Below, one piece after another: positions 7,106-14,845 of a stretch of DNA of 15,326 nucleotides. This DNA comes from CAZALT01 sp964485515 (lineage in GTDB: Bacteria; Actinomycetota; Acidimicrobiia; Acidimicrobiales; Acidimicrobilacustridaceae). The stretch lies in contig CAZALT010000082.1 in NCBI GenBank assembly GCA_964485515.1, positions 1-15,326 on the forward strand, read 5' to 3'. The stretch's first letter is position 1, and the number at the start of each line of letters is the position of its first letter. The notes beneath the pieces were generated by a model. That model was not told where the DNA came from, ran no database searches, and saw nothing but the letters and a program-made list of their open reading frames with translations. The translations under genes and the position numbers were made by a program.

Positions 7106-7560
7106 CAGGCCTCGCCTCCGCTCACGAGCGCCCAATGGGCGATGTCGTTGATGTGACCGGCGCGCTCCTCGACCCAGACCGGCTCGACCCGCACACCAGA
7201 CGTGACGGCGTCGGCCGAGTCGGCGGCGACCGCGCCGAGGATGGTGGTGTCGGCGCCGTCGACCTTGATGAGCGCCCAGGCGAAGGGCTGGTCGAGGGGG
7301 TGCTTCTCATGGGGGGCGCTGACCCACGATGCGGTGGTCACCTCGCCCTCGGGCCCGACCTCGACGATCTCGGTGAGGTCGTTGCCGCTCACCGGGTCGA
7401 ACTCGGCGGGCGGGCAGATGACCCGGCCGTCCTCGGCCCGGGAGCCGACGATGATCCCCTCGCGCAGTCCCGTCAGGAACGCGCCGATCACAGGTCCGGT
7501 CGTCCGCTTGAACGGATACTCGATGATCAGCGGAGCGCTGAGCACCTTGGACTCGGCCAT
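7105..7560 (-). CDS. DUF35/OB-fold protein, first gene of the ltp operon
   Basis: This is a 151-residue OB-fold protein of the DUF35 class. The N-terminal block YPFKRTTGPVIGAFLTGLRE is followed by a degenerate zinc-ribbon segment with only one Cys (GRVICPPAEFDPVSG) and then the OB strands (FAWALIKVDGAD, GVRVEPVWV). With one Cys it cannot form the usual four-Cys site. It is the promoter-proximal gene of the operon. The ATG at 7560 follows a GGGGGA stretch with suitable spacing. The KstR-like operator at 7598-7611 lies 37 bp upstream. By order it matches the N-terminal half of a two-domain Rv3521-like protein. A role as a subunit of the Ltp3/Ltp4 aldolase is inferred. Confidence 0.78.
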   Translation of the reverse strand: MAESKVLSAPLIIEYPFKRTTGPVIGAFLTGLREGIIVGSRAEDGRVICPPAEFDPVSGNDLTEIVEVGPEGEVTTASWVSAPHEKHPLDQPFAWALIKVDGADTTILGAVAADSADAVTSGVRVEPVWVEERAGHINDIAHWALVSGGEA

Positions 7561-7597
7561 ACATCCCCCTAGGTCGATGGTGGAAACGTCGCGACAC

Positions 7598-7611
7598 TAG
7601 AACACGTTCCA
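7598..7611. promoter_or_regulatory. KstR-like operator of the DUF35-DUF35-ltp4-ltp3 operon
   Basis: TAGAACACGTTCCA fits TNNAACNNGTTNNA with a 5-bp match in the two arms around AC. Read on the minus strand the site ends in TTCTA and continues as TAGTGT (7599 down to 7594), a TANNNT -10 candidate. This is the same operator-over-minus-10 layout seen at 2006-2023 and 15133-15150. Confidence 0.72.
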
Positions 7612-7726
7612 TTCCCGACACCAACGCGCGTTGGGGTTTCGGAACCTCGGTAGAGAACGAGGAGCAACACCCACCCGGCACCACCGGTGACGGAGGGGGC
7701 GGGGCCACCGCTCGGGTACGCTGCGC

Positions 7727-7740
7727 GAGAACACGTTACA
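7727..7740. promoter_or_regulatory. Weaker KstR-like site upstream of the alcohol dehydrogenase gene
   Basis: GAGAACACGTTACA keeps the AACNNGTT core but has G instead of T at the first consensus position, and no clean TANNNT follows. It lies 75 bp before the GTG start of the alcohol dehydrogenase. It could be a low-affinity site for the same regulator or a chance match. Confidence 0.4.
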
Positions 7741-7815
7741 AATTCTCGTACCCGGCTGGTTCCCCGGAACCGCCGGTCGATTCACCGAACACCACGCACC
7801 CAGGGGGACCCACCA

Positions 7816-8970
7816 GTGCAGACTCGAGCCGCAATTCTCTGGGAAGTCGGAGCCGACTGGAGCGTCGAGGACATCACGCTCGACGATCCGAAGGCCCACG
7901 AGGTGAAGGTCAAGCTGGCCGCATCCGGTCTGTGCCACTCCGACGAGCACGTCGTCACCGGCGACATGGTCCTCGACCCGGCCATCGCCGAGATGATGGG
8001 TTGGCAGCAGATCCCCGTCATCGGTGGCCACGAGGGTGCGGGCGAGATCGTCGAGGTCGGACCCGGCGTCGAGGACCTCAAGGTCGGCGACCACATCGTG
8101 CTCTCGTTCGTCCCTGCCTGCGGCAAGTGCCCCTCCTGCGCCCGCGGCATGTCGCACGTGTGCGACTACGGCATGTACCTCCTGTCGGGCAAGCAGATCA
8201 GCGACCAGACCACGCGCCACCACGCCAAGGATGGCCGCGACCTCGGCACGATGACCTGCACCGGCACCTTCGAGCCCTACACGGTGGTGCACGAGTCGAG
8301 CTGCGTGAAGATCGACGACTGGATCCCGCTCGACAAGGCCGCCCTCGTCGGTTGCGGCGTCACCACGGGTTGGGGTGCCTCCACCTACGCCGCCGACGTC
8401 AAGGTGGGCGAGACCGTCGTGGTCATCGGTGTCGGCGGCATCGGCATCAACGCCGTGCAGGGCGCGGCCATGGCCGGCGCCCGCCACGTCATCGCGGTCG
8501 ACCCGGTCGAGTGGAAGCGCCAGGCCGCCATCGACACCTTCGGAGCCACCCATGGGGCGGCGACGATCGAAGAGGCCCAGGCCCTCGTCAACGACCTCAC
8601 CTGGGGCGCCGGCGCCGACAAAGCGCTGCTGTGCGTGGGTCTCGCCACCGGCGATCTCATCGGCCCGATGATGAGCCTGGTCACCAAGGGCGGCCGCGGG
8701 GTCGTCGTGGCCGTCGCTCCCATCCTCCAGGAAGATGTGAAGCTCAACCTGTTCGAGTTCGCCATGATGCGCAAAGAGCTGGTCGGCACCATCTTCGGCA
8801 ACGCCAACCCGCGCTTCGACATCCCGCGCCTGCTGCGCCTCTACGACGAGGGCAAGCTCAAGCTCGACGAGCTGGTGACCACCGAGTACAAGCTCGACGA
8901 CATCAACCAGGGCTACCAGGACATGCGCGACGGCAAGAACCTCCGGGGCCTCATCCGCCACGAGCACTGA
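7816..8970 (+). CDS. Zinc-dependent alcohol dehydrogenase, NDMA-dependent (mycofactocin-associated) class
   Basis: This 384-residue medium-chain dehydrogenase oxidises alcohols using NAD(H) that, in the NDMA-dependent class, is held tightly and must be recycled by an external acceptor, in vivo mycofactocin. Catalytic zinc ligands are C40 in GLCHSDEH, H72-E73 in GGHEGAG, and a later Cys (VGCGVTTG). The structural zinc site is C102, C105, C108 and C116. The nucleotide motif GVGGIG is at residues 205-210. The opening AAILWEVGADWSVEDI and the overall pattern resemble the Rxyl_3153-type NDMA-dependent family. The GTG at 7816 is chosen because an AGGGGG lies about 9 nt upstream and homology begins there. 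It converges on mftF, and adjacency to the mycofactocin operon supports the cofactor assignment. Substrate is unknown; a sterol side-chain or short-chain alcohol is possible. Confidence 0.87.
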   Translation: MQTRAAILWEVGADWSVEDITLDDPKAHEVKVKLAASGLCHSDEHVVTGDMVLDPAIAEMMGWQQIPVIGGHEGAGEIVEVGPGVEDLKVGDHIVLSFVPACGKCPSCARGMSHVCDYGMYLLSGKQISDQTTRHHAKDGRDLGTMTCTGTFEPYTVVHESSCVKIDDWIPLDKAALVGCGVTTGWGASTYAADVKVGETVVVIGVGGIGINAVQGAAMAGARHVIAVDPVEWKRQAAIDTFGATHGAATIEEAQALVNDLTWGAGADKALLCVGLATGDLIGPMMSLVTKGGRGVVVAVAPILQEDVKLNLFEFAMMRKELVGTIFGNANPRFDIPRLLRLYDEGKLKLDELVTTEYKLDDINQGYQDMRDGKNLRGLIRHEH

Positions 8971-9008
8971 TCGCTCACGAGGCCTGGCCTCGACGTAGAC
9001 GCATCGCA

Positions 9009-9036
9009 CCCGACCCCGGCTTCGGCCGGGGTCGGG
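9009..9036. terminator. C(UUCG)G hairpin between convergent alcohol dehydrogenase and mftF
   Basis: A perfect 12-bp GC-rich stem (CCCGACCCCGGC at 9009-9020 with its complement at 9025-9036) closes a TTCG loop, the extra-stable cUUCGg tetraloop when transcribed. It lies 38 bp after the dehydrogenase stop and 6 bp beyond the mftF stop. There is no T-tract on either side, common for high-GC actinobacterial terminators. It probably acts for transcripts from the plus strand and perhaps from both. Confidence 0.8.
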
Positions 9037-9042
9037 CCGCGC

Positions 9043-10563
9043 TCAGCCAGGTGCTTGCGGGGTTTCGATGCGGCCGTTGGCGAACCTCGGCAGCAGGGCT
9101 CGGGCCGATCGTGCCCGGATGCAGCCGGCCCACACGCCGGTGCCGTAGGCGATGTCGTCGGCCAGGCACAGCGCGAGCCACGGCGCGAGCCCCAGAGTGG
9201 GGCGGCGCTCGCGGTGCTCGAGCCACGCCGGCACCACCGCGGAGGTGAGCACGGCGGGACGAGACCGGGGGTGCACGACCGCGAGGGCGACGGCGACAGG
9301 CCACCACGGGCGCCACACGGCGCGGGCGGCGGCGCGTCCGGCCCGGAGGTTGCCGGAGCCGGCCAGGTCGAGCGCGGTGGCGACCGGTCGATCGACGGCG
9401 GACAGCTTGGGGACCAGCGCGGCGGTGGTACCGGCGCCGATGACGGCACCGACGACGGGATGGCCGAGCAGCACCGAAGCCCATGCCGCCGCGCTCCATC
9501 CGCCGATGGCGAGCGGAGCGACGGCGTCGCCGTGGCGCCGGGCCAGCTCCGCGGCCGACGTGCCGTAGCGGTAGCGCTGCCGCAGCCAGGCGCCGACGGT
9601 CGGCCGGGCGGGGTGGGTCGCCTCGACGGACGGGTCGAAGCGCACGCTCCAGCCGGCGTCGTGGAGTCGCCACACGAGGTCGACGTCCTCGCCCACCGAC
9701 CGAGTGGTGTCGAAGCCGCCGATGTCGTCGAGGGCCGCGCGCCGGACGACGAGCGCCGTCGTGGGCACATACGAGACCCGGGTTCCCGGACGCACGATGG
9801 CGGCGTCGGGTCCGAGGTCGAGCGATGAGCGAGCGTCCTCGTACGCGGCGAGCACGGGCGGCGCGCTGCCGGCTCGGCTCCGGATCCGTGGGGCGACAGC
9901 AGCGACCTGCTCGTCGGCGAAGTGGGCGATGAGCGACGTCAGCCAGTCGGCACGGAGCTCCACGTCGGCATCGACGAAGGCCACCAACGCCGGGCGGGTT
10001 CCGGCCGCTCCCCCATCGCCCACATCGAGGTCGAGCGCCTCGATGCCGAGCTGGCGAGCACCACTGGGTCCGAACGACACCTCGGAGCGAACGAAACGGA
10101 TCTCCGCATCGAGCGACGTGGCCGCGACACCGAGGTGGGTCCGCGTGATCGGATCCGAGGATCCGTCGTCGACGACGATCACCTCACCGCATCGACCGAC
10201 GGTGGGAAGCGTGCGGAGGAGACCACTGAGGTCGTCGCGCACGGGAATGACCACCGTGAGGTCATCGGGTCCGAACGGGACCGGCCCGCCAGGGCGGAGC
10301 ACGGCCAGACCGGCGTCGACGAGGCGGCCGGCCAGTGCCCGCTCCCCCACCGTCGCCGGTTCGAGCCCCCCCGGCGCGGCGAGCCGGTCGACGAAGCGGG
10401 CGCCGGGTTCGGTCAGCCGCAGCACGCGGAGCGGGGCACCCCCGATGACGGTGCGACCGTCGTCGATGCGCCGGGCATCGGACGCGAGCTCGACACGCCA
10501 GCCGTCCGCAACGGTGCGTTCCACGTCGGGAGGGCCGTCGCCGCGGGCGCGTGTGGGCGACAC
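9043..10563 (-). CDS. mftF: Mycofactocin glycosyltransferase MftF
   Basis: MftF adds a beta-1,4-glucan chain to premycofactocin, giving the oligoglycosylated redox cofactor. This 506-residue protein carries a family 2 glycosyltransferase domain: VVIPVRDD near residue 105, the nucleotide-binding VDDGSSD with DDGS at 132-135, the DxD motif FVDADVE at 198-200 and a GED motif at 291-293 (SVGEDVDLVWRL). A hydrophobic stretch at about 352-384 and another near the C-terminus suggest membrane association. The N-terminal ~100 residues (WRVELASDARRI, LRLTEPGARF) are the MftF-specific region. The GTG at 10563 is preferred because it lies 11 bp after the SDR stop; the open frame extends upstream into the SDR gene with Arg-rich, non-conserved sequence. 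No good Shine-Dalgarno is visible, so the start is less certain than the gene. It is last in the mycofactocin operon. Confidence 0.9.
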   Translation of the reverse strand: MSPTRARGDGPPDVERTVADGWRVELASDARRIDDGRTVIGGAPLRVLRLTEPGARFVDRLAAPGGLEPATVGERALAGRLVDAGLAVLRPGGPVPFGPDDLTVVIPVRDDLSGLLRTLPTVGRCGEVIVVDDGSSDPITRTHLGVAATSLDAEIRFVRSEVSFGPSGARQLGIEALDLDVGDGGAAGTRPALVAFVDADVELRADWLTSLIAHFADEQVAAVAPRIRSRAGSAPPVLAAYEDARSSLDLGPDAAIVRPGTRVSYVPTTALVVRRAALDDIGGFDTTRSVGEDVDLVWRLHDAGWSVRFDPSVEATHPARPTVGAWLRQRYRYGTSAAELARRHGDAVAPLAIGGWSAAAWASVLLGHPVVGAVIGAGTTAALVPKLSAVDRPVATALDLAGSGNLRAGRAAARAVWRPWWPVAVALAVVHPRSRPAVLTSAVVPAWLEHRERRPTLGLAPWLALCLADDIAYGTGVWAGCIRARSARALLPRFANGRIETPQAPG

Positions 10564-10574
10564 GAGCTGTCCGC

Positions 10575-11363
10575 TCAGCGGGAGGTCGCGCCGGCGTCGA
10601 CCGGCAGCACGGCGCCGGTGACGCCGCTGGCGCTCGGGCCACACAGCCATGCGATGGCGGCGGCGACCTCGACGGGGTCGAGCGGTCGGGGCAGGAGGTG
10701 CTGGGCGAGCAGCTCGGTGGTGTCGGACAGGCCGTACACCACGGCGCTGGCATCGAGCATGGCTCCGGTGGTCGATCCCGGGGCCACGGCGTTGGCGGTG
10801 ATGCCCTCGGGTCCCAGCTCGGCGGCGAGGGAACGCACCAACCCGTTGACCCCGTGCTTGGCCGCGACGTAGGCGCCGAGCAACGGCAGCCCGACCGACC
10901 CACCCATCGAGGACACGGCGACGAACCGGCCGTGGCGTGGGGCCGGACGGGCGAGCAGCGCTGGCACCGCGGCCTGTGCGAGGCGGCGCACACCACCGAG
11001 GTTGACGTCGAGCATGGTGCCCCAGGCGTCGTCATCGACATCCCAGACGCTGGCGCCCCCCTTCACGCAGCCGGCCGCGGCGATGGCGGCGTCGAGACCG
11101 CCGAAGGTGGACACGGCGAGGGCGACTGCTCGGTCGAGCGCGGACTGGTCTCGCACGTCGGCGACGACACCCAGCGCGGCGTCGGACCCGCACGCCTCGA
11201 CCACGGCATCGAGGTCGGCCCGGGTGGCGAGCGCGTAGTCGAGCGACGGATCGTCCTCGCCGCGGTCGACGAGCACCAGCCGCCACCCGTCTTCGGCCAG
11301 GGCGACGGCGGTTGCCGCTCCGATGCCTCGGCCCGCTCCGGTCACCACCGCTACACGGGTCAT
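10575..11363 (-). CDS. Short-chain dehydrogenase/reductase embedded in the mycofactocin operon
   Basis: This is a 262-residue classical SDR. It has the Rossmann motif TGAGRGIG at residues 8-15, the active-site set N121, S152, Y165 and K169 (YVAAK), and AAAGC in place of the usual NNAG near 95-99. SDRs of the mycofactocin-coupled subfamilies oxidise alcohols with a non-exchangeable NAD that is regenerated through mycofactocin, and such genes often sit inside or next to mft clusters. The start at 11363 forms an ATGA overlap with the mftE stop; an ATG three codons upstream (11372) is possible. The location between mftE and mftF supports dependence on the cofactor. The substrate is not known, and assignment to a specific mycofactocin-SDR subfamily needs a profile search. 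Confidence 0.85.
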   Translation of the reverse strand: MTRVAVVTGAGRGIGAATAVALAEDGWRLVLVDRGEDDPSLDYALATRADLDAVVEACGSDAALGVVADVRDQSALDRAVALAVSTFGGLDAAIAAAGCVKGGASVWDVDDDAWGTMLDVNLGGVRRLAQAAVPALLARPAPRHGRFVAVSSMGGSVGLPLLGAYVAAKHGVNGLVRSLAAELGPEGITANAVAPGSTTGAMLDASAVVYGLSDTTELLAQHLLPRPLDPVEVAAAIAWLCGPSASGVTGAVLPVDAGATSR

Positions 11364-12061
11364 GGCCGCCATGCTTGCACGGCGCGCACGAGATCAGCCG
11401 CCAACCGGTTGAGCAACTGGTCCCCTTCGCCGGCCGATGCGCCCGTCGGGTCGCCGAGCACGCCGTTCGACGCAACAGAGATCACACCGCCCTCCCGCAG
11501 CCGCGGGAGGATCTCGGCAAGGGGTCGGGTGTCGCCCGACTCGGCGCGATCGACGTCGACGAGGTGGGGCACGAGCGAGAGGAGCATCGAGGTCTCCTTG
11601 CGTCCCGCGTGGGCGTCACCGCCCGCCGCGGACGGATGCCACACGAGCACGTCGCGCCCCTCGCCCGCGAGCGTGGCAGCGGCCATGCGCAGGGCCTCGG
11701 CGTTGCCGCCGTGCCCGCACACGAACACGACCCCGGCGAAGGCATCGGCGCTGCGCACGAGCTCGACGAGGACCAGCTCCAGGGCGGGACCGCCGATCGA
11801 CAGCGTGCCGTCGAAGCCGGCGTGCTCACCCGACGAGCCAAAGGGCAGCGCCGGAGCGACCACGACATCGCCCCGCGCCGCCGCCAGCCGATCGGCGAGG
11901 GCGGCGGCGATGATCGTGTCGGTGCCGAAGGGCAGATGCGGGCCGTGCTGCTCCGTCGAGCCCAGCGGGACGACGAGCAGCGTCGCGGCCGCGACGGGTG
12001 CGACCTGGGGCCAGCGCCGTTCGTCGAGCCGGGCCGGTCGACCAGCTGCCTCAGTCGACAC
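11360..12061 (-). CDS. mftE: Mycofactocin precursor peptide peptidase MftE
   Basis: MftE is a creatininase-family metallopeptidase that cuts the MftC-modified precursor and releases the Val-Tyr-derived dipeptide AHDP. The metal-binding pattern is visible: E37 and H39 in GSTEQHGPHLPFGTD, D48, H117 in GHGGN, and E156 in HAGRKETS. Length (233 residues) is normal for the family. The GTG start at 12061 lies within the end of mftD (11-bp overlap including the stop), and no later start fits the conserved N-terminus. It is followed by an ATGA overlap with the SDR gene. Confidence 0.92.
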   Translation of the reverse strand: MSTEAAGRPARLDERRWPQVAPVAAATLLVVPLGSTEQHGPHLPFGTDTIIAAALADRLAAARGDVVVAPALPFGSSGEHAGFDGTLSIGGPALELVLVELVRSADAFAGVVFVCGHGGNAEALRMAAATLAGEGRDVLVWHPSAAGGDAHAGRKETSMLLSLVPHLVDVDRAESGDTRPLAEILPRLREGGVISVASNGVLGDPTGASAGEGDQLLNRLAADLVRAVQAWRP

Positions 12062-13223
12062 CGAGCTGGCGCTCGAAGCCGGCGGGCACGATGAGGTCGG
12101 CCGGGCTGAGCTCGGCGATGGACGACTTGCCCAGGCCGAGCAGGGTGGCGTCGATGCCGTTGCGCATCAGGTCGAGCACGTTCTCGACGCCGGGCTGCCC
12201 GTTCGCCGCGAGGCCCCACAGGTAGGCGCGGCCGATCATGACGGCCTTGGCGCCGAGCGCGAGCGCCTTGACCACGTCGCTGCCGCGGCGGATGCCGCTG
12301 TCCATGACCACGTCGATCTGGTGACCGACGGCAGCCGACACCGCCGGCAGCGCACGGATCGCGGCCGGAGTGGTGTCGAGGTTGTTGCCCCCGTGGTTCG
12401 ACACCGAGATGGCATCGGCGCCGATGTCTACGGCGCGCTTGGCCTCGTCGACACGCATGATGCCCTTGATCATGAGGGGGCCGTCCCACTCCTGCTTGAG
12501 CCAGGCGAGGTCGTCCCACGTGGGCGGCGGGGTCTGCATCCACTCGCCGTACGCCTGGAAGAAGGTGGGAACCGGCTCACCGGGCAGGACCATGTTGGGG
12601 ACCTTGAGGTCGGGCAGCTTCTTGGTCTTGGCCCAGTCGGCGAGGTAGCGGGGCTTGACGAGGATCTCGGGGGCGTAGTGCTTGACCGCCTCGGCGTTGA
12701 TCGTCTCGGGGATGAACGGGCTGCCCCAGTCGCGCCCGTAGGAGAACGACCAGTCGAGGGTGACGATGAGCCCGGCGGCACCAACGGACTTGGCGTGCTT
12801 GAGGCGCGCCGCCATGTGCTCCTTGGTGCCGCACCAGTACACCTGGAAGAACGTCTGCGGGTTGGCCTCGACGACCTGCTCGATCGGTTTGCTGGCAAAC
12901 GAGCTGAGCCCCATGGCCACACCGCGGTTGGCGGCGGCCCGGGCCACGGCGACCTCGCCGTCGGGGTGCACCGCCTGCACGCCGGTGGGCGAGATGATCA
13001 CCGGTAGCGAGATGGGCTGACCCATGATCTCGGTGTTCTGTGCCCGCTCGGCGGGCTTGTTGGCGACGCGGGGCGCGAAGCCGAGCTCGTCCCACGCCGC
13101 GAGGTTGTCGGCGTAGGTGACCCCCTTCTCGGCACCGGCGAGGAGGGCGGCGTACACCGACTTCGGCAGTCGGCGCTTGGCGCGCCGCTGCGCCTCGGCG
13201 ACGGTTTCGAACCACGGGTTCAC
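12051..13223 (-). CDS. mftD: Mycofactocin biosynthesis FMN-dependent deaminase MftD
   Basis: MftD is an FMN enzyme of the lactate oxidase/glycolate oxidase family. It oxidatively deaminates AHDP to premycofactocin (PMFT), the redox-active alpha-keto amide. Family motifs include PVIISPTGVQAVHPDGE, a GLSSFASKPIE flavin segment, the catalytic His H277 in SVSNHGGNNLD, and DSGIRRGSDVVKAL plus IGRAYLWGLAA for phosphate binding. It has 390 residues, typical length. The GTG start at 13223 follows an AGGAG by about 5 nt. It begins 8 bp after the mftC stop and overlaps mftE by 11 bp. Confidence 0.93.
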   Translation of the reverse strand: MNPWFETVAEAQRRAKRRLPKSVYAALLAGAEKGVTYADNLAAWDELGFAPRVANKPAERAQNTEIMGQPISLPVIISPTGVQAVHPDGEVAVARAAANRGVAMGLSSFASKPIEQVVEANPQTFFQVYWCGTKEHMAARLKHAKSVGAAGLIVTLDWSFSYGRDWGSPFIPETINAEAVKHYAPEILVKPRYLADWAKTKKLPDLKVPNMVLPGEPVPTFFQAYGEWMQTPPPTWDDLAWLKQEWDGPLMIKGIMRVDEAKRAVDIGADAISVSNHGGNNLDTTPAAIRALPAVSAAVGHQIDVVMDSGIRRGSDVVKALALGAKAVMIGRAYLWGLAANGQPGVENVLDLMRNGIDATLLGLGKSSIAELSPADLIVPAGFERQLGVD

Positions 13224-13231
13224 GGGAGCTC

Positions 13232-14482
13232 CTAGCTAGGGATGTTGACGCCGGCGAGCGGCGACTCGTCGCAGGCCCGGTCGGGGCGGCGACGAGAGAG
13301 GACCACCGGCACGCTACCGCCGGAGCCCCGCGAGATCCCAGTTGAACGATCGTTTGGGCCGACCGCGACCAACGGCGATCCGAGCGTGGATCGGGAGTGG
13401 TCGGCGCCCGGACGGGGCGACGTCCCCGGCACCACGGCTTCGACCAGCGGCAAGCCGTGGCCCTTCACGCATTCGGGGTCGGGTCCGTCGAGCGGGAGCC
13501 CCGTGAAGAACTTGGCCGCCATGCACCCACCCCGGCACGCGTCCCACGCCGAGCACGACTCGCACGCGCCGCCGGACTGGGGTTCGCGCAGCGAGGTGAA
13601 CAGCTCCGAGGTTCGCCACACGGAGGTGAACCCGCCGCCGTCGCGCACGTTGCCGGCGAGAAACTCGTCGTGGATGGTGAACGGGCAGGCGTAGACATCG
13701 CCGACCGGATCGATGAGGCACACCACGCGACCGGCGCCGCACAAGTTGAGACCCGGCAGCGGATCGCCGTAGCCCGCGAGGTGGAAGAACGAGTCGCCGG
13801 TGAGCACCTCTTCGCCGTTGGCGAGGAGCCACTGGTAGATCTCGCGCTGCTGGTCGTTGGTGGGATGGAGCTCGTCCCACACGTCGGCGCCGCGACCCGA
13901 CGGACGCAGGCGGGTGATGCGCAGCTGCGCCCGGTAGCGGTCGGCGATGGCCTTGAAGGCGTCGAGCTGGCCGACGTTCTGTCGCGTGCAGACGACCGAG
14001 ATCTTGAAACCCTCGAAGCCGGCGGCGGCGAGATGTTCCATCGCGGCGATGGCGGTGTCGTAGGACCCGTCGCCCCGCACCGCGTCGTTGACGTCGGCGG
14101 TGGCGCCGTCGAGCGAGATCTGCACGTCGACGTAATCGCTCCCGGCGAGGCGCTCGGCCACCTCGGCGTCGATGCGACTGCCGTTGGTCGAGAACTTCAC
14201 GCCAACCTGGTGGGCGGTCGCGTAGTCGACGAGCTCCCAGAAGTCAGACCGGATGGTCGGTTCGCCGCCGCCGATGTTGACGTAGAAGACCTGCATGGCC
14301 TGGAGCTCGTCGATGACCGCCTTGGCCTCGGCCGTGCTCAGCTCGCGGGGGTCGCGCCGGCCGGAGCTGGACAAGCAGTGCGAGCACGCGAGGTTGCAGG
14401 CGTAGGTGAGCTCCCAGGTGAGGCAGATGGGAGCGTCGAGCCCAGCGGCGAAGTGGTCGACGAGCGGGGTGGCGACAGCCAT
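13232..14482 (-). CDS. mftC: Mycofactocin radical SAM maturase MftC
   Basis: MftC is a radical SAM/SPASM enzyme that oxidatively decarboxylates the C-terminal Tyr of MftA and then links it to the penultimate Val. The radical SAM cluster motif CxxxCxxC is C29, C33 and C36 (ACNLACSHC), with the SAM-binding GGGEP at 71-75. Auxiliary SPASM clusters are supported by Cys 248, 255, 266, 307, 310, 316, 320 and 338, including the block CESCSAWDACRGGC. A further Cys at 404 lies in the C-terminal ACDESPL. The protein has 416 residues, somewhat longer than the roughly 390 I recall for mycobacterial MftC; the extra length seems to be in the Ser/Gly-rich stretch at 364-390. Start ATG overlaps the mftB stop by one base (TGATG). 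Confidence 0.95.
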   Translation of the reverse strand: MAVATPLVDHFAAGLDAPICLTWELTYACNLACSHCLSSSGRRDPRELSTAEAKAVIDELQAMQVFYVNIGGGEPTIRSDFWELVDYATAHQVGVKFSTNGSRIDAEVAERLAGSDYVDVQISLDGATADVNDAVRGDGSYDTAIAAMEHLAAAGFEGFKISVVCTRQNVGQLDAFKAIADRYRAQLRITRLRPSGRGADVWDELHPTNDQQREIYQWLLANGEEVLTGDSFFHLAGYGDPLPGLNLCGAGRVVCLIDPVGDVYACPFTIHDEFLAGNVRDGGGFTSVWRTSELFTSLREPQSGGACESCSAWDACRGGCMAAKFFTGLPLDGPDPECVKGHGLPLVEAVVPGTSPRPGADHSRSTLGSPLVAVGPNDRSTGISRGSGGSVPVVLSRRRPDRACDESPLAGVNIPS

Positions 14483-14844
14483 CAGACGACCTCGATGACA
14501 GGGCGCACGGTGCTCGCGGGGCTGGCCGAGCGGGGGCGCACCATGTCGGTGTCGGCCAAGCGCTTCAGCGCCTGGGCGAAGGCGGGCAGGTCTGCGGTGT
14601 CGACCCCGGCGTCGAGGCACGCGTCCCGGGCGGTGGGCGCCGTGTCGAGCGACTGGACGACGGCCAGCAGGCGCGGATCCTTGAGGAACGAGAGCCGGCG
14701 AGTGCCGAAGTGGTAGAGCAGCGCCCCGAACTGCTCGGGTCGCACCGACACCTGGGGGGCGACCGCCCAGGGCAGGTCGAGCACGTCGTGCGACAGGAGC
14801 GCTTCAGCCGCGGGAACCGGCGTTCCGGCGGAGCTGTTCGTCAC
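14482..14844 (-). CDS. mftB: Mycofactocin precursor chaperone MftB (RRE protein)
   Basis: MftB is the RiPP recognition element that binds the MftA leader and delivers it to MftC. The 120-residue frame shows the expected content: LPWAVAPQVSVRPEQFGALLYHFGTRRLSFLKDPRLL, split here only for description, matches a PqqD-like winged-helix fold with the strand-turn-strand around YHFGTRR, followed by helical DLPAFAQALKRLADTDMV. Its GTG start at 14844 comes one base after the mftA stop (TGAGGTGA), so translation is likely coupled. The frame is open further upstream through mftA, but that part is non-conserved. The identity rests on the position between mftA and mftC and on length and fold pattern. Confidence 0.88.
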   Translation of the reverse strand: MTNSSAGTPVPAAEALLSHDVLDLPWAVAPQVSVRPEQFGALLYHFGTRRLSFLKDPRLLAVVQSLDTAPTARDACLDAGVDTADLPAFAQALKRLADTDMVRPRSASPASTVRPVIEVV

Positions 14845-14845
14845 C

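Noticed and set aside
7758..7771. GGTTCCCCGGAACC, a 6-2-6 dyad upstream of the alcohol dehydrogenase
   Set aside because: It does not fit the AACNNGTT core and could arise by chance in GC-rich sequence; no second copy was noticed.
8978..8992. CGAGGCC-T-GGCCTCG short hairpin after the alcohol dehydrogenase
   Set aside because: Loop is too small for a stable full stem, and the much stronger UUCG hairpin follows within 20 bp.
10551..13007. Very long open frame on the plus strand (818 codons) across mftF, SDR, mftE and mftD
   Set aside because: It is antisense to four recognisable genes, has no conserved motifs and Arg/Gly/Asp-rich composition; high GC removes stop codons in this frame.
13231..13240. 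CCTAGCTAGG palindrome between mftC and mftD
   Set aside because: It is explained by the mftC stop codon and the mftD ribosome binding site; 10 bp is too short to claim an operator.
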